A stretch of 64,000 nucleotides of DNA from Rhodospirillales bacterium (GCA_947447625.1 CANFKS010000001.1:53908-117907), one strand, 5' to 3'; shown: positions 47,486-59,516, counted from the stretch's first letter. Numbers and translations: made by a program. The notes: a model not told the origin generated them from the sequence alone.

Positions 47486-47848
47486 CTACTCGCCTTCTTC
47501 CTTCAAAACGCTGAGGTCGACGGGCAGCACTTCGCCCATCCACATCGCGTGCAGCGCATGGTCGTCACGCTCGCGGCCGGTGTTGGGATGGACCAGCACG
47601 GCGAGGCCGTCGCGGTTCAGCGCGATGAAGGGGACGATGATGGGGTAGAGATCGACGGGGAAGAGAACCTGAAACATTGCGCGCGTGTGTGGCCCAACGC
47701 TGCGGTCATGCCAGCGGCCCAGCAGGGCGGTCGGAAACTGGGCGGCAAGCTGTTCGCGCAGGCGCTCGGCGCTGGGGCGCATTTCAGCCGTGTAGTAGAC
47801 GTGGGCATGCCAATCTTTGATAGCCGTCACTTGTTTGGGCACAGTCAT
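47486..47848 (-). CDS. DOPA 4,5-dioxygenase family protein
   Basis: IKDWHAHVYYTAEMRPSAERLREQLAAQFP..GPHTRAMFQVLF. Confidence 0.9.
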   Translation of the reverse strand: MTVPKQVTAIKDWHAHVYYTAEMRPSAERLREQLAAQFPTALLGRWHDRSVGPHTRAMFQVLFPVDLYPIIVPFIALNRDGLAVLVHPNTGRERDDHALHAMWMGEVLPVDLSVLKEEGE

Positions 47849-47994
47849 GGGCGAGATCTCCCTCGATCGGGCCAGCGTAGCAAGAGGCGGGGCGAACGCC
47901 AATCGGCCGGGCACATGGACGCTGATTCGCGGGGCGTGCTAGATCGCTCGGCCTTCCGACCGGCGAAGGCAACACGCTGCGGAAGGAACTCCAG

Positions 47995-48978
47995 ATGCAA
48001 CTCGGCATGATCGGACTGGGCCGCATGGGCGGCAATATCGTGCGGCGCCTGATGCGAGCGGGCCATTCCTGCGTGGTCTATGACGCGGACCCGCGGGCCG
48101 TGGCGTTGCTGGCGGCCGAGGGGGCGAAGCCGGCGACGTCGCTGGAGGACCTGGTGCAGAAGCTGGACCAGCAGCCGCGGGCGGCTTGGGTGATGCTGCC
48201 GGCGGGTCAGATTACGGAGGATACGGTGACGACGCTGGCTGGCATGATGGCGCCGGAGGATATCCTGATCGATGGCGGAAATTCGTACTACAAGGACGAT
48301 ATTCGTCGGGCGCGGGCCCTGGCGCCGAAGGGCATTCGCTACATGGATGTCGGGACGTCCGGCGGCGTATGGGGGTTGGAGCGCGGGTATTGCCTGATGA
48401 TCGGAGGGGACAAAGCGGCGTTCGCGTTCCTTGATCCGATTTTTGCCGCGCTGGCGCCAGGCAAGGGCGATATTCCGGCAACGCGGGATCGCGAGGGCAG
48501 GTCAGCGAATGTGGAGCACGGATATCTCCATGCAGGCCCGTCGGGGGCCGGCCATTTCGTGAAGATGATCCATAACGGGATCGAATACGGGATGATGCAG
48601 GCCATGGCGGAGGGGTTCGACATTCTGCGCAACCGGAGCTCGGCCAAGTTGCCGGAGTCGGAGCGGTTCGATCTGGATCTGGCCGATGTGGCGGAGGTGT
48701 GGCGCCGCGGGTCGGTGGTGACGTCATGGCTGCTCGATTTGACGGCAGAGGCGCTGGCGAAGGACGAGAAGCTGGAATCGTTCTCGGGGCATGTCGAGGA
48801 TAGCGGCGAGGGGCGTTGGACGATCGAGGCGGCCATCGAGGAGGCGGTGCCGGCGGATGTGCTGGCGGCATCGTTGTTCACGCGGTTCCGCTCGCGGCAG
48901 GACCATACGTTCGCAGAGAAGGTGTTGTCGGCGATGCGGCTGGGGTTCGGCGGGCATACGGAGGCGCCGAAGACGTGA
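47995..48978 (+). CDS. gnd: 6-phosphogluconate dehydrogenase (decarboxylating), short GndA type
   Basis: [68 protein letters not shown]. Confidence 0.95.
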   Translation: MQLGMIGLGRMGGNIVRRLMRAGHSCVVYDADPRAVALLAAEGAKPATSLEDLVQKLDQQPRAAWVMLPAGQITEDTVTTLAGMMAPEDILIDGGNSYYKDDIRRARALAPKGIRYMDVGTSGGVWGLERGYCLMIGGDKAAFAFLDPIFAALAPGKGDIPATRDREGRSANVEHGYLHAGPSGAGHFVKMIHNGIEYGMMQAMAEGFDILRNRSSAKLPESERFDLDLADVAEVWRRGSVVTSWLLDLTAEALAKDEKLESFSGHVEDSGEGRWTIEAAIEEAVPADVLAASLFTRFRSRQDHTFAEKVLSAMRLGFGGHTEAPKT

Positions 48979-49472
48979 CGGTTCTGGTTGTCATGGGGGT
49001 GGCCGGCTGTGGCAAGACCACAATCGGCCAGATCATCGCGGATCGGCAGGGCTGGGCGTTCCAGGAGGGGGATGCGCTGCATCCGCCGGCGAATGTCGCC
49101 AAGATGGCTGGGGGGACGCCGCTGACGGATGAAGATCGCTGGCCGTGGTTGCGCCTGATCGCCGGGGCGATCGACCGGTGGCGGGCGGCGGGGCAGTCGG
49201 GCGTGGTGACGTGTTCGGCGTTGAAGCAGGCCTATCGCTCAATTCTGATCGGGGATCGGGCCGATGTGCGCCTGGTGTATCTGCGGGGCGACAAGGCCCT
49301 GATCGCGGCACGGATGGCGGGGCGGAAGGGGCATTTCATGCCACCAGCCTTGCTCGACAGCCAATTCGCGACATTGCAGGTGCCGCTGGCTGATGAACGG
49401 GCCATCGTGGTGGATATCGGGCCCACGCCGGAAGCGATTGCCGCGACGGTGATCGGCCGGCTGGCGGGCTGA
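48975..49472 (+). CDS. gntK: Gluconokinase
   Basis: GTG start overlapping gnd stop; [55 protein letters not shown]. Confidence 0.93.
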   Translation: MTVLVVMGVAGCGKTTIGQIIADRQGWAFQEGDALHPPANVAKMAGGTPLTDEDRWPWLRLIAGAIDRWRAAGQSGVVTCSALKQAYRSILIGDRADVRLVYLRGDKALIAARMAGRKGHFMPPALLDSQFATLQVPLADERAIVVDIGPTPEAIAATVIGRLAG

Positions 49473-49487
49473 AGGACATAACCCCGC

Positions 49488-50738
49488 ATGAAATTTTCTT
49501 TGCGGACCCTCTTTACCCAGGGGCTTGCCGGGCAATCCGGATGGCCGGAGCAGTGGCGTTCGCCGGAGCCGCGGGCGGCCTATGACGTGATCATTGTCGG
49601 CGGCGGGGGGCATGGGCTGGCGACGGCCTATTACCTGGCGGCCGAGCTTGGCGTGCGCAATGTTGCTGTGCTCGAGAAGGGCTGGCTCGGCGGCGGCAAT
49701 ACCGGGCGCAATACGACGATCATCCGTTCGAACTATTTATGGGATGAGTCGGCGGCGATCTACGATCACGCGGTAAAGCTGTGGGAGGGGTTGGCGCAGG
49801 AGTTGAACTACAACGTGATGTATTCGCCGCGCGGCGTGATGATGCTGGCGCATACGATCCATGACCAGCAGGTGTTCAAGCGGCATGTGCATGCCAATCG
49901 ATTGAACGGGATCGACAACGAATGGCTGACGCCCGAACAGGCGCAGGCGTTCTGCCCGCCGCTGAACATCGGAAAGAATGTGCGCTATCCCATCACCGGG
50001 GCGGCGTTGCAGCGGCGCGGGGGCACGGCGCGGCATGATGCGGTGGCATGGGGCTACGCACGGGGGGCGTCAACGCGCGGGGTGGATATCATCCAGAACT
50101 GCGAAGTGACGGGCATCGAGCGGAATGTGGCCGGCGCGGTGACGGGCGTGACAACGACGCGCGGGCGGATCGGGGCGCAGAAGGTCGGCGTGGTTGCGGC
50201 GGGGCATACGTCGGTGTTGATGGCGATGGCGGGCGTGCGCATGCCGCTCGAAAGTTTCCCGCTGCAGGCCTTGGTCAGCGAACCGGTCAAGCCGGTGTTT
50301 CCGTGCGTGGTCATGTCCAACACGATCCATGCGTATATCTCGCAGTCCGACAAGGGAGAGTTGGTGATCGGGGCGGGGACGGATGCGTATACGTCCTACA
50401 GCCAGACGGGGGCGCTGCATATCGCGGAGCATACGCTGGATGCGATCTGCGAGATGTTCCCCATGTTCCGGCGGATGCGGATGTTGCGGAACTGGGGCGG
50501 TATCGTGGATGTGACACCGGATCGCTCGCCGATCATCGGGCACACGCCGGTGCCGGGATTGTTCGTCAATTGCGGGTGGGGGACGGGCGGGTTCAAGGCA
50601 ACGCCGGGATCGGGCCATGTGTTCGCACACACGATCGCGCATGACCGGCCGCACCCGATCGCTGCGCCGTTCACGTTGGAGCGGTTCACGACAGGGCGGT
50701 TGATCGACGAGGCGGCGGCGGCGGCGGTGGCACACTGA
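49488..50738 (+). CDS. soxB: Sarcosine oxidase subunit beta
   Basis: [51 protein letters not shown]. Confidence 0.97.
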   Translation: MKFSLRTLFTQGLAGQSGWPEQWRSPEPRAAYDVIIVGGGGHGLATAYYLAAELGVRNVAVLEKGWLGGGNTGRNTTIIRSNYLWDESAAIYDHAVKLWEGLAQELNYNVMYSPRGVMMLAHTIHDQQVFKRHVHANRLNGIDNEWLTPEQAQAFCPPLNIGKNVRYPITGAALQRRGGTARHDAVAWGYARGASTRGVDIIQNCEVTGIERNVAGAVTGVTTTRGRIGAQKVGVVAAGHTSVLMAMAGVRMPLESFPLQALVSEPVKPVFPCVVMSNTIHAYISQSDKGELVIGAGTDAYTSYSQTGALHIAEHTLDAICEMFPMFRRMRMLRNWGGIVDVTPDRSPIIGHTPVPGLFVNCGWGTGGFKATPGSGHVFAHTIAHDRPHPIAAPFTLERFTTGRLIDEAAAAAVAH

Positions 50739-51004
50739 TGTTGATCATCCCTTGTCCGTATTGCGGCGCACGGCCCGAGAACGAGTTTCGCTACGCCGGC
50801 GAGGCGCATATCGCGCGGCCGGCCGACCCTGAGGCGCTGAGCGATGCGGCGTGGGCGGATTTTCTTTACATGCGGACCAATCCAAAGGGGCGGCATGCCG
50901 AGCGGTGGCGGCATGTTCATGGATGTGGCCGTTTTTTCAATTGCGTCCGCGATACCGTGACGGATCGGATCGAACGGACATATCCGGCGGGAACGGCGCC
51001 ATGA
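50738..51004 (+). CDS. soxD: Sarcosine oxidase subunit delta
   Basis: [28 protein letters not shown]. Confidence 0.96.
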   Translation: MLIIPCPYCGARPENEFRYAGEAHIARPADPEALSDAAWADFLYMRTNPKGRHAERWRHVHGCGRFFNCVRDTVTDRIERTYPAGTAP

Positions 51005-53910
51005 AGTGGTTCGGGCGGCGCGAGACGCACCAATCGGCGCGAACAGCAGAGGGAGGGCGGATCGACCGCAGCCGGACGGTGCGGTTCACGTTCGATGGGG
51101 CGCAGTTCACCGGACACCCCGGGGATAGCCTGGCTTCGGCGCTGCTGGCGCATGGGGTGCATCTGATGGGACGGTCGTTCAAATACCATCGGCCACGCGG
51201 GGTCTTGGCGGCAGGGTCGGAGGAGTCGAATGCGCTCGTGCATGTCGATCGCGGTGGCGGGCGGGAGACGCCGAATCTGCGGGCAACGCAGGTGGAGATC
51301 TATGAAGGGCTGAATGCGCGGAGCCAGAACCGGCACCCGTCGCTGGCGTTCGATTTGGGCAGCGCGGCAGGGTTGATGTCGCGGTTTTTGCCGGCGGGAT
51401 TCTACTACAAGACGTTCATGTGGCCGGCTTCGTTCTGGAGGCGGGTGTACGAGCCGGCGATCAGGGCGGCAGCCGGGTTGGGCGTGGCGCCGATGGATGC
51501 GGATCCAGACCGGTATTTGCGGCGCTATGCGCATTGCGAAACGCTGGTAATCGGGGCGGGGCCGGCCGGGGTTGCGGCGGCGCTGGACGCTGCGGCTGTG
51601 GGTGGGCGGGTGATCCTGTGCGATGAGCAGGCGGAGCTGGGCGGTTCGCTGCTGAGCGAGCCGCATGCCGTGATCGACGGATTGGCGGGGGCCGAGTGGC
51701 TGGCAGGGGCGTTGAGCGATCTCGCACGGCATCCAAATGTGACGCTCCTGCCGCGCTGCACGGCGTTCGGATGGTATCCCGACAACATGGTCGGCCTGGC
51801 TGAGCGCGTGACGGACCATCTCGCGACGCCGGGCGTGCATCAGCCGCGCGAGCGATTGTGGCAGGTTCGGGCCGGTGCGGTGGTCATCGCGGCGGGGGCG
51901 CATGAGCGACCGCTGGTGTTTCCGGACAATGACAGGCCCGGGATCATGCTTGCGGGCGCGGCGCGGGCGTATCTCAACCGCTACGGGGTGCGGCCCGGAC
52001 AGCGTGCGGTGATTGTCACGGCCTGCGACAGTGCATACGCGTGCGCGCTCGATCTGCATCGCGCAGGGGTGATGATTGCGGCAATTGCGGATATCCGGGC
52101 GGATGTAACGGGGCCGGCGGTGGAGGCGGTGCGGGCGGCGGGGCTGCTGGTGCGCACAGGGGTCTCAATCACCGGGAGCACCGGGCATCTGCGTGTGACG
52201 GGGGCGTTGTTCGGCACGGAATGGGTGGCCTGCGATACGATCCTGATGTCGGGCGGTTGGACGCCAAGCCTGCATATGCATTCGCAATCGCGCGGGAAAA
52301 TTCGGTTTGATGGCGCAAATTTTCTGCCTGAGGCGATGGCCGGGCAGCAGTCGGTCGGGTCCTGCGCGGGGGTGTTTGACCTAACCGGGTCTCTGCCGGG
52401 GCGCGTGGTCAGCGGGGTCATCGCGCCGCGTGGTGGTTTCGCCGGGCTGGTGCCGGGCGCCAAGGCGAAGCGGGCGTTCGTGGATTTCCAGAACGATGTG
52501 ACGGCGAAGGATCTGCTCCTGGCGACCCGGGAGGGGTTTCGCTCGATCGAGCATGTCAAGCGCTATACCACGACAGGGATGGCGACCGATCAGGGCAAGA
52601 CGTCCAATCTCAATGCGCTGGCGATCGTGGCAGACCAACTGGGAACAGCGATTCCGCATGTGGGGCTCACGACATTCCGCCCGCCCTACACGCCCGTCAC
52701 CTTCGGGACCATCGCAGGAACATCGCGCGGGGCGCTGTTCGATCCGGAGCGGCGGGCGCCGATGCATGACTGGGCGGTCAGCCGGGGGGCAGTGTTCGAG
52801 GATGTCGGGACCTGGAAGCGGGCGCATTGTTTTCCGGCGCCGGGCGAAGTCATGCACGAAACGCTCGCGCGGGAGTGCCGCGCAGTACGGACCGAGGCAG
52901 GGATTTTCGACGCCTCGACACTGGGCAAGATCGAGGTCGTCGGGCCCGATGCAGCAGAATTCCTCAACCGGCTTTACACGAACGCCTGGCTGACGCTTGG
53001 GGTCGGGCGGTGTCGCTACGGGTTGATGCTGTCGGAGGCCGGGTTCGTGATGGATGACGGCGTGGTCGGGCGGATCGCGGAGGACCGCTTCCATGTCACA
53101 ACCACGACGGGTGGGGCACCGCGCGTGTTGAACCATATGGAGGATTATCTTCAGACGGAGTTCCCGGAGTTGCGGGTATGGTTGACGAGCACGACCGAGC
53201 AGTGGGCGACGATCGCGGTGCAGGGGCCGAGGGCGCGCGATATCCTTGCACCGCATGTGACCGGGATCGATCTCGCACACGCCGCATTCCCGCATATGAG
53301 TGTGCGCGAGGGGCGGATTTGCGGGGTGCCGACGCGGCTGTTCCGAGTCAGTTTCACAGGGGAACTGGGGTTCGAGATCAATGTGCCGGCGGATTATGGT
53401 CCGGCGGTTTGGCGTGCATTGATGGCGTCGGGCCACCTCACGCCGTATGGCACCGAGACGATGCATGTGCTGCGGGCCGAAAAGGGGTTCGTGATCGTGG
53501 GGCAGGAGACCGATGGGACAGTGACGCCGGACGATCTGGGCCTGTGCAGGATGATCGCGCGCTCGAAGCGGGATTTTGTCGGCAAGCGGTCGTTGCGGCG
53601 GCCCGACATGCTGGTGGCCAATCGCAAGCAGTTGGTGGGGCTGTTGACCGATGATCCGAGCACTGTGCTGGAGGAGGGCGCGCAGATCGTAGAGGACCCG
53701 GGCCAGCCCGTGCCGATGCGCATGATCGGGCATGTCACGTCATCCTACCCGAGCGCGACCCTTGGGCATTCAATCGCGCTGGCACTGGTGGAGGCGGGGC
53801 GCTCCCGCATGGGCACGGTGCTGCATGTGCCTATGCCGGAGCGCATGATTGCCGTGCGCGTGGTGGAACCGGTGTTCTACGACAAGGCGGGAGCACGCCT
53901 TGATGGTTGA
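51001..53910 (+). CDS. soxA: Sarcosine oxidase subunit alpha
   Basis: RTVRFTFDGAQFTGHPGDSLASALLAHGVHLMGRSFKYHRPRG; C-terminal aminomethyltransferase-like domain. Confidence 0.97.
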   Translation: MKWFGRRETHQSARTAEGGRIDRSRTVRFTFDGAQFTGHPGDSLASALLAHGVHLMGRSFKYHRPRGVLAAGSEESNALVHVDRGGGRETPNLRATQVEIYEGLNARSQNRHPSLAFDLGSAAGLMSRFLPAGFYYKTFMWPASFWRRVYEPAIRAAAGLGVAPMDADPDRYLRRYAHCETLVIGAGPAGVAAALDAAAVGGRVILCDEQAELGGSLLSEPHAVIDGLAGAEWLAGALSDLARHPNVTLLPRCTAFGWYPDNMVGLAERVTDHLATPGVHQPRERLWQVRAGAVVIAAGAHERPLVFPDNDRPGIMLAGAARAYLNRYGVRPGQRAVIVTACDSAYACALDLHRAGVMIAAIADIRADVTGPAVEAVRAAGLLVRTGVSITGSTGHLRVTGALFGTEWVACDTILMSGGWTPSLHMHSQSRGKIRFDGANFLPEAMAGQQSVGSCAGVFDLTGSLPGRVVSGVIAPRGGFAGLVPGAKAKRAFVDFQNDVTAKDLLLATREGFRSIEHVKRYTTTGMATDQGKTSNLNALAIVADQLGTAIPHVGLTTFRPPYTPVTFGTIAGTSRGALFDPERRAPMHDWAVSRGAVFEDVGTWKRAHCFPAPGEVMHETLARECRAVRTEAGIFDASTLGKIEVVGPDAAEFLNRLYTNAWLTLGVGRCRYGLMLSEAGFVMDDGVVGRIAEDRFHVTTTTGGAPRVLNHMEDYLQTEFPELRVWLTSTTEQWATIAVQGPRARDILAPHVTGIDLAHAAFPHMSVREGRICGVPTRLFRVSFTGELGFEINVPADYGPAVWRALMASGHLTPYGTETMHVLRAEKGFVIVGQETDGTVTPDDLGLCRMIARSKRDFVGKRSLRRPDMLVANRKQLVGLLTDDPSTVLEEGAQIVEDPGQPVPMRMIGHVTSSYPSATLGHSIALALVEAGRSRMGTVLHVPMPERMIAVRVVEPVFYDKAGARLDG

Positions 53911-54412
53911 GCGGACCTCATCATTGACCGGGCTTACGCCGGTGCCAGGGCTTGTGGCGCTGCCGCCCGCGACACGGATCAGCCTGCGCAGCAGCGATGT
54001 CGCGGCGCTGGGGATCGCGGGCGTGGGCGCGATCAATACCGCTGTTGTGAGCGGAGTGACGGCGGCGTTGCATTTGGGACCCGACGAGTGGCTCGTCATT
54101 GCGCCTGAGGCACAGGGCGCGGCGCTCATGGCCGGGGCGGCGGCCCGCTTTGCAAGTGCGGTCGATGTGTCACACCGCAGCGTGGGGATCGAGGTTTCGG
54201 GCCCCCATGTGATCGAGATGCTGGCGGCGTTTGTTGCTCTCGATCTCGCCGAGGCGGCGTTTCCGTGCGGGATGGCGACGCGAACGCTGTTCGGCAAGGC
54301 CGAGATCATTCTCTGGCGGATCGCAGTGCGGACGTTCCGTATCGAGGTCTGGCGGTCCTTCGCGCCGTATGTCTGGCAGTGTCTCGAGGAATCCGGGCGC
54401 GAATTCACCTGA
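53903..54412 (+). CDS. soxG: Sarcosine oxidase subunit gamma
   Basis: Operon position; LHLGPDEWLVIAPEA, VSHRSVGIEVSGPHVIEML. Confidence 0.92.
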   Translation: MVERTSSLTGLTPVPGLVALPPATRISLRSSDVAALGIAGVGAINTAVVSGVTAALHLGPDEWLVIAPEAQGAALMAGAAARFASAVDVSHRSVGIEVSGPHVIEMLAAFVALDLAEAAFPCGMATRTLFGKAEIILWRIAVRTFRIEVWRSFAPYVWQCLEESGREFT

Positions 54413-54471
54413 CCGGAACCTGCTCAAATGGGTTCCGCGCTTTCCCGACAGAGAACACGCCCAAAAAGAAC

Positions 54472-54762
54472 TCAGCCAATCCGCCCCCACGCCCGACCCG
54501 TGTTCGTCGGGCACGAACAGGGTTCACCGCGCGGGCCAGGCTGGTCGAGCGGGCAAACATAGGCGCCGGCATAACATCCTGCGCCCGAAGGGACCCAGCG
54601 CGGCACATAGTCGTAGCCATACGGCGGGGCATAATAAACCGGAGGCGGGATCACGACGACAACGCCCGGCCCCCACCATCCGCCATGACGCCAGGCCTGC
54701 GCGGACCCGGGAACAAGGGCGGCAAGGGTGATCGCGAGCACAAGCAACAGACGGTCGGGCAT
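54472..54762 (-). CDS. Small secreted Gly/Tyr/Pro-rich hypothetical protein
   Basis: MPDRLLLVLAITLAALVPGSAQAWRHGGWWGPGVVVVIPPPVYYAPPYGYDYVP.. with signal peptide. Confidence 0.7.
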   Translation of the reverse strand: MPDRLLLVLAITLAALVPGSAQAWRHGGWWGPGVVVVIPPPVYYAPPYGYDYVPRWVPSGAGCYAGAYVCPLDQPGPRGEPCSCPTNTGRAWGRIG

Positions 54763-55014
54763 CACAAACTCCTCCAATCTCCTCCCCCCCTGATAGACCC
54801 TATCGCGCGGGGTCGCACCACGGCTTACGGAAAATTCATCGGCTGGACTTCGGCACGAAAGACACGGTGCGGACCGGAAGCGTCGACGCGCCCCGGCCAT
54901 GCCGCCGGAAAGCTTGACTTTCATCCCCGGTTTGAAGATATCCGCTCGCGCGCGCGCTCAGTTGCGTGCCCGCTGCCACGCGCCGCAACCGGCGCGGATC
55001 CAGAGGTAGCTGCC

Positions 55015-55035
55015 ATGAAAGCACACTTCGTTTGA
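55015..55035 (+). CDS. Possible 6-codon leader ORF (MKAHFV*) overlapping the helicase start as TTGA
   Basis: ATGAAAGCACACTTCGTTTGA; stop overlaps TTG of helicase reading frame. Confidence 0.3.
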   Translation: MKAHFV

Positions 55036-57026
55036 CCAACACTCTGCCGCTGCCTGAAACTGACCCCGCCCCCGCGGACTCGACCGTAAACGCCGAGGCC
55101 CCGATCGCCGGAACTGCCGTGGTGCCTGAGGCGGCGCCCGCGACGATCGACGCTCCTCCGATCACGGGTGGCACGCTCGAAGACGCGCTCTCAGAGCTCC
55201 CCCCGGTCGCGGCGGTTACCGCCGAAGACGGTGAGGACGGCGAGCCTGAAACGGAAGCCGCAGCGGCCCCTGCGCTGCCCACATTCGAGGAACTCGGCCT
55301 CTCCGAGCCGATCCTGCGCGCCGTCCTCGAAAAGGGCTACAACACGCCCACGCCGATCCAGACCCAGGCGATCCCGGCCGTACTCGCCGGGCGCGACGTT
55401 CTGGGTTGCGCCCAGACCGGCACCGGCAAGACGGCCGGCTTCACGCTGCCAATGCTCGACATCCTCTCCGGCAGCCGCGCCCGGGCCCGCATGCCGCGCA
55501 GCCTGATCCTCGAACCGACCCGCGAACTGGCCCTCCAGGTCGCGGAAAACTTCGTCGAATACGGCAAGTATCTTAAGCTAACCCACGCCCTGATCATCGG
55601 CGGCGAAAGCATGTCCGACCAGAAGGACGTGCTGATGCGCGGTGTCGACGTGCTGATCGCAACGCCGGGCCGCCTGATGGACATGTTCGAGCGCGGCTCG
55701 ATCCTTCTGTCGGACTGCAAGGTGCTGGTCATCGACGAAGCCGACCGGATGCTTGACATGGGCTTCATCCCCGACGTCGAGAAAATCGTCTCCCTTCTGC
55801 CGGCCAACCGCCAGACGCTGTTTTTCAGCGCGACGATGGCCCCGGAAATTCGCCGCCTGGCGGATGCATTCCTGCAGAACCCCAAGGAAATCACGGTCTC
55901 CAAGCCAGCCTCGGTCGCCACAACGATCACCGAGGGCATGACGCTGGTCGCCGAAATCGACAAGCGCGAGGCATTGCGCCGGTTGATCCGCTCCGAGGAA
56001 GTGCAGAACGCGCTGATCTTCTGCAACCGCAAAAAGGACGTGGACATCCTTTATAAGTCGCTCACGCGGCATAAGTTCAGCGTCGGTATGCTGCATGGCG
56101 ATATGACGCAGTCGCTCCGCTTCTCCACGCTCGAGAAGTTCAAGGCCGGCGAAATCCGCCTGCTCTGCTGCTCTGATGTCGCGGCCCGCGGCATCGACAT
56201 CGGCGGACTGAGCCACGTGTTCAATTTCGACGTGCCGATCCATGCCGAGGACTACGTTCATCGCATCGGCCGCACCGGCCGCGCCGGGCGCGAGGGCCGT
56301 GCCTTCACCCTCGCCACGCCCGAGGAGCGCCTCGCCGCCGAAGCCATCGAAAAGCTGATCGGCCACCCGATTCCGCGCATCGCCGTCGAAGGGCTCGATG
56401 TGGTCGATTGGGCCGAAGGTGACGGCAAGCGCCGCGGCCGTGGTCGCGGCAAGCCGGCCGCCAGCACCGCCCCCCCCGTTGCCAAGCCCGCGCCGCGAGG
56501 CCGTGCGCCAAAGGCCGCCAAGCCGGTCGTCGAGGCCGATGCGCCGCTGCTCGACACCGCCGAGGTGCTCGCCGTTCCCGCCGAAGCCCCGGCCGAGGCC
56601 CCGAAATCGGGCCGCCAGCGCCGCATCCCACGCGGCCATGCCAAACCCGCGCCCCTGGTGCAGGAGCAGCCCGACCTCGTCGAGGCGCCCGTCGAATTTC
56701 AGGAGCCGATGCCCCTGCCGCCGCGCCCGGACCGCTCCCATCACCGCAACGAAGCCCGCACCGACCGCCCCCGCGAGGACCGTCCCCGCGAGGACCGTCC
56801 CCGCGAAGACCGCCCCCGTGAGGATCGCCCCCGCGACCGGGATCGCGAGGACCGTCCCCGCGACCGGGATCGCGACCGTGACGACCGGCACCGCCGTGGC
56901 CGCCGCGACGACGATCTCGGCCCGTCCGTACTCGGTTTCGGCGATGACGTTCCCGCTTTCATGCTCATCCCGGCCCGCTCCAAGCGCCTGGCCGCACAAG
57001 CCATCGACGATTCGGAGGCCCAATGA
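55032..57026 (+). CDS. DEAD-box ATP-dependent RNA helicase with low-complexity basic C-terminus
   Basis: [57 protein letters not shown]; start (TTG) uncertain, frame is open from 54966. Confidence 0.93.
   Translation: MTNTLPLPETDPAPADSTVNAEAPIAGTAVVPEAAPATIDAPPITGGTLEDALSELPPVAAVTAEDGEDGEPETEAAAAPALPTFEELGLSEPILRAVLEKGYNTPTPIQTQAIPAVLAGRDVLGCAQTGTGKTAGFTLPMLDILSGSRARARMPRSLILEPTRELALQVAENFVEYGKYLKLTHALIIGGESMSDQKDVLMRGVDVLIATPGRLMDMFERGSILLSDCKVLVIDEADRMLDMGFIPDVEKIVSLLPANRQTLFFSATMAPEIRRLADAFLQNPKEITVSKPASVATTITEGMTLVAEIDKREALRRLIRSEEVQNALIFCNRKKDVDILYKSLTRHKFSVGMLHGDMTQSLRFSTLEKFKAGEIRLLCCSDVAARGIDIGGLSHVFNFDVPIHAEDYVHRIGRTGRAGREGRAFTLATPEERLAAEAIEKLIGHPIPRIAVEGLDVVDWAEGDGKRRGRGRGKPAASTAPPVAKPAPRGRAPKAAKPVVEADAPLLDTAEVLAVPAEAPAEAPKSGRQRRIPRGHAKPAPLVQEQPDLVEAPVEFQEPMPLPPRPDRSHHRNEARTDRPREDRPREDRPREDRPREDRPRDRDREDRPRDRDRDRDDRHRRGRRDDDLGPSVLGFGDDVPAFMLIPARSKRLAAQAIDDSEAQ
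56764..56889 (+). repeat. In-frame 15-bp tandem repeat encoding [14 protein letters not shown] units
   Basis: GACCGTCCCCGCGAG-type units; protein [38 protein letters not shown]. Confidence 0.93.
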
Positions 57027-58231
57027 ACGTCATCTCCGCACCGAGCCGGAAGGGCAAGTTCGCCCCCTTCAAGTGGGACGACGCTCTCATGCTCGAAACC
57101 CAGCTCACCGAGGACGAGCGCGCCATCCGCGACGCGGCGCATGCGTTCTGCCAGGAAAAGCTGTTCCCGCGCGTGCTCATGGCCAACCGCAATGAGCATT
57201 TCGACCGCGAGATCATGAACGAATTCGGCGACATGGGTTTCCTTGGCGCCACGCTGTCGAGCCATGGCTGCGCCGACGTCGGCTATGTCGCCTACGGCCT
57301 GATCTCCCGCGAAGTGGAGCGTGTCGACAGCGGCTATCGCAGCGCTTTCTCGGTGCAGTCGAGCCTGGTGATGTATCCGATCTACGCCTTCGGCTCGGAA
57401 GCCACCAAGGACAAGTACCTGCCCAAGCTGCGCACGGGCGAATTCGTCGGCTGCTTCGGCCTGACCGAGCCCGACGGCGGCTCCGACCCCGGCTCCATGC
57501 GCACCCGCGCCAAGGCGGTCGATGGCGGCTATCTGCTGAATGGCAATAAAACCTGGATCAGCAACGCCCCGATCGCCGACGTGTTCGTGGTCTGGGCCAA
57601 GGACGATGCCGGCGACATCCGCGGCTTCGTGCTCGAAAAAGGCATGCCGGGCCTGACCGCGCCCAAGATCGAGGGCAAATTCAGCCTGCGCGCCTCCTGC
57701 ACCGGCATGATCCTCATGCAGGACGTGTTCGTGCCGGCCGAGAACATGTTCCCTGAAGTCAAGGGTCTGCGTGGTCCGTTCTCCTGCCTCAACAATGCGC
57801 GCTACGGAATCTCCTGGGGCGCGCTCGGCGCCGCCGAGTTCTGCTGGCACGCCGCGCGCACCTACACGCTCGATCGCAATCTGTTCGGCCGCCCGCTCGC
57901 CGCCACGCAGCTCATCCAGAAAAAACTGGCCGACATGCAGACCGAAATCACGCTCGGCTTGCAATCCGTGCTGCGCCTCGGCCGCCTGATGGACGAAGGC
58001 CAGGCAGCGCCCGAGATGATTTCCCTGTGCAAGCGCAACTCCTGCGGCAAGTCCCTCGACATCGCCCGCCTCGCCCGTGACATGCACGGCGGCAACGGCA
58101 TCGTCGACGAATACCACGTCATCCGTCACGTCATGAACCTTGAGACCGTCAACACCTACGAGGGCACCCACGACGTCCACGCCTTGATCCTCGGCCGCGC
58201 CCAGACCGGCATTGCTGCCTTCGGTGCCTGA
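57023..58231 (+). CDS. gcdH: Glutaryl-CoA dehydrogenase-like acyl-CoA dehydrogenase
   Basis: [95 protein letters not shown]. Confidence 0.93.
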   Translation: MNVISAPSRKGKFAPFKWDDALMLETQLTEDERAIRDAAHAFCQEKLFPRVLMANRNEHFDREIMNEFGDMGFLGATLSSHGCADVGYVAYGLISREVERVDSGYRSAFSVQSSLVMYPIYAFGSEATKDKYLPKLRTGEFVGCFGLTEPDGGSDPGSMRTRAKAVDGGYLLNGNKTWISNAPIADVFVVWAKDDAGDIRGFVLEKGMPGLTAPKIEGKFSLRASCTGMILMQDVFVPAENMFPEVKGLRGPFSCLNNARYGISWGALGAAEFCWHAARTYTLDRNLFGRPLAATQLIQKKLADMQTEITLGLQSVLRLGRLMDEGQAAPEMISLCKRNSCGKSLDIARLARDMHGGNGIVDEYHVIRHVMNLETVNTYEGTHDVHALILGRAQTGIAAFGA

Positions 58232-59510
58232 TACCCCCGAGGCTGTCCCCGATTTTGTCACCATCTCGCGCATCGGCGCGGATGGTGACGGTATTGCCGC
58301 GGGCACGTCCGACAAACCGCGCTATTTCCCGTTCACGCTGCCAGGCGAAGACGTCAGCCTCGCCACGCCCCCGATCCTGCTCACCACCAGCATCGACCGC
58401 GTCGCGCCACCCTGCCCGCATTTCGGCACCTGCGGCGGCTGCACGCTGCAACACTGGCGCGACGAGCCCTACGCCGCATGGAAAGCAAGCCTCCTCGCTG
58501 ACGCCCTGCGCCGCGCCGGGTTCGACCCGTCGACCAGCGGGGAGGCGCCCATCGCCCCCCTCGTGCGCACCCCGCCCGAGGCCCGCCGGCGCATTGACCT
58601 CGCCATCCGCCGTCATGGCGGCACCCTCACCGTCGGCCTGCACAAGCGCGGCAGCAGCACCGACATCATCGACCTCGAAGCCTGCACCATTCTGCACCCC
58701 ACCCTCGCCGGCCTGATCGCGCCGCTGCGCCAGATGCTGCGCAGCCTCGCCACCTTCAAACGCGAAGGCTCAGCCGTGCTCAACCTCCTCGACACCGGTC
58801 CCGATCTTCTCCTGCGCACCGACGCGCCGGCCACCACAGGTGACCGCGTCCGCCTCGCAGCCTTTGCTGCGACCCACGGTATCCCGCGCATCGCGCTCGC
58901 CATCGGCATCGGCAAACTGCCCCCCGAAATCGCCAGCCAACACAGCCGCCCCAGCGTCATCTTCGACGGCACGCCCGTCACCCCGCCGCCCGGCGCCTTC
59001 CTGCAAGCCAGCGCCCCCGCCGAGGCCGCCATCCGCGCCGCCGTCCTCGCCGGCCTGCCCACCAAACTCACCTCGAAATCCCGCTTCGCCGAACTCTATG
59101 CCGGCAACGGCACCCTGACCTTCGCCCTCTCCAACAGTGCCCGGGTCGACGCCTTCGAGGGCGACGCCGCTGCCGCCGCCGGGCTTCGCGATGGCGTCAA
59201 TGCCGCCGCCCGCGCCGGCCGCATCGCCGTCCACACCCGCGACCTCACGCGCCAACCTCTCAGCGTGAAAGACTTCGCCGCCTTCGCCGCGGTCATTCTC
59301 GACCCCCCCTTCGCCGGCGCCGGCCCACAAATGGCAACCCTCGCGGCCTCTGCCGTCAAACGCGTCATCTACGTCTCCTGCAATCCGGCCGCCCTGGCCC
59401 GCGAAGCCCGCTTGCTGCATGACGCCGGATTCAAACTCCTTTCCGCCACACCGGTGGACCAGTTCCTGTGGTCAGCCAGGCTCGAAGCGGTCTGCGTTTT
59501 CGGACGATAA
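58224..59510 (+). CDS. 23S rRNA (uracil-5)-methyltransferase RlmD/RumA-like class I SAM methyltransferase
   Basis: [16 protein letters not shown] Fe-S cluster motif, [30 protein letters not shown] start overlaps gcdH. Confidence 0.92.
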   Translation: MPDTPEAVPDFVTISRIGADGDGIAAGTSDKPRYFPFTLPGEDVSLATPPILLTTSIDRVAPPCPHFGTCGGCTLQHWRDEPYAAWKASLLADALRRAGFDPSTSGEAPIAPLVRTPPEARRRIDLAIRRHGGTLTVGLHKRGSSTDIIDLEACTILHPTLAGLIAPLRQMLRSLATFKREGSAVLNLLDTGPDLLLRTDAPATTGDRVRLAAFAATHGIPRIALAIGIGKLPPEIASQHSRPSVIFDGTPVTPPPGAFLQASAPAEAAIRAAVLAGLPTKLTSKSRFAELYAGNGTLTFALSNSARVDAFEGDAAAAAGLRDGVNAAARAGRIAVHTRDLTRQPLSVKDFAAFAAVILDPPFAGAGPQMATLAASAVKRVIYVSCNPAALAREARLLHDAGFKLLSATPVDQFLWSARLEAVCVFGR

Positions 59511-59516
59511 GGGCTC

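Noticed and set aside
56764-56889. Direct repeats resembling a CRISPR array
   Set aside because: Repeats are 15 bp, contiguous, in-frame inside the helicase gene, without spacers.
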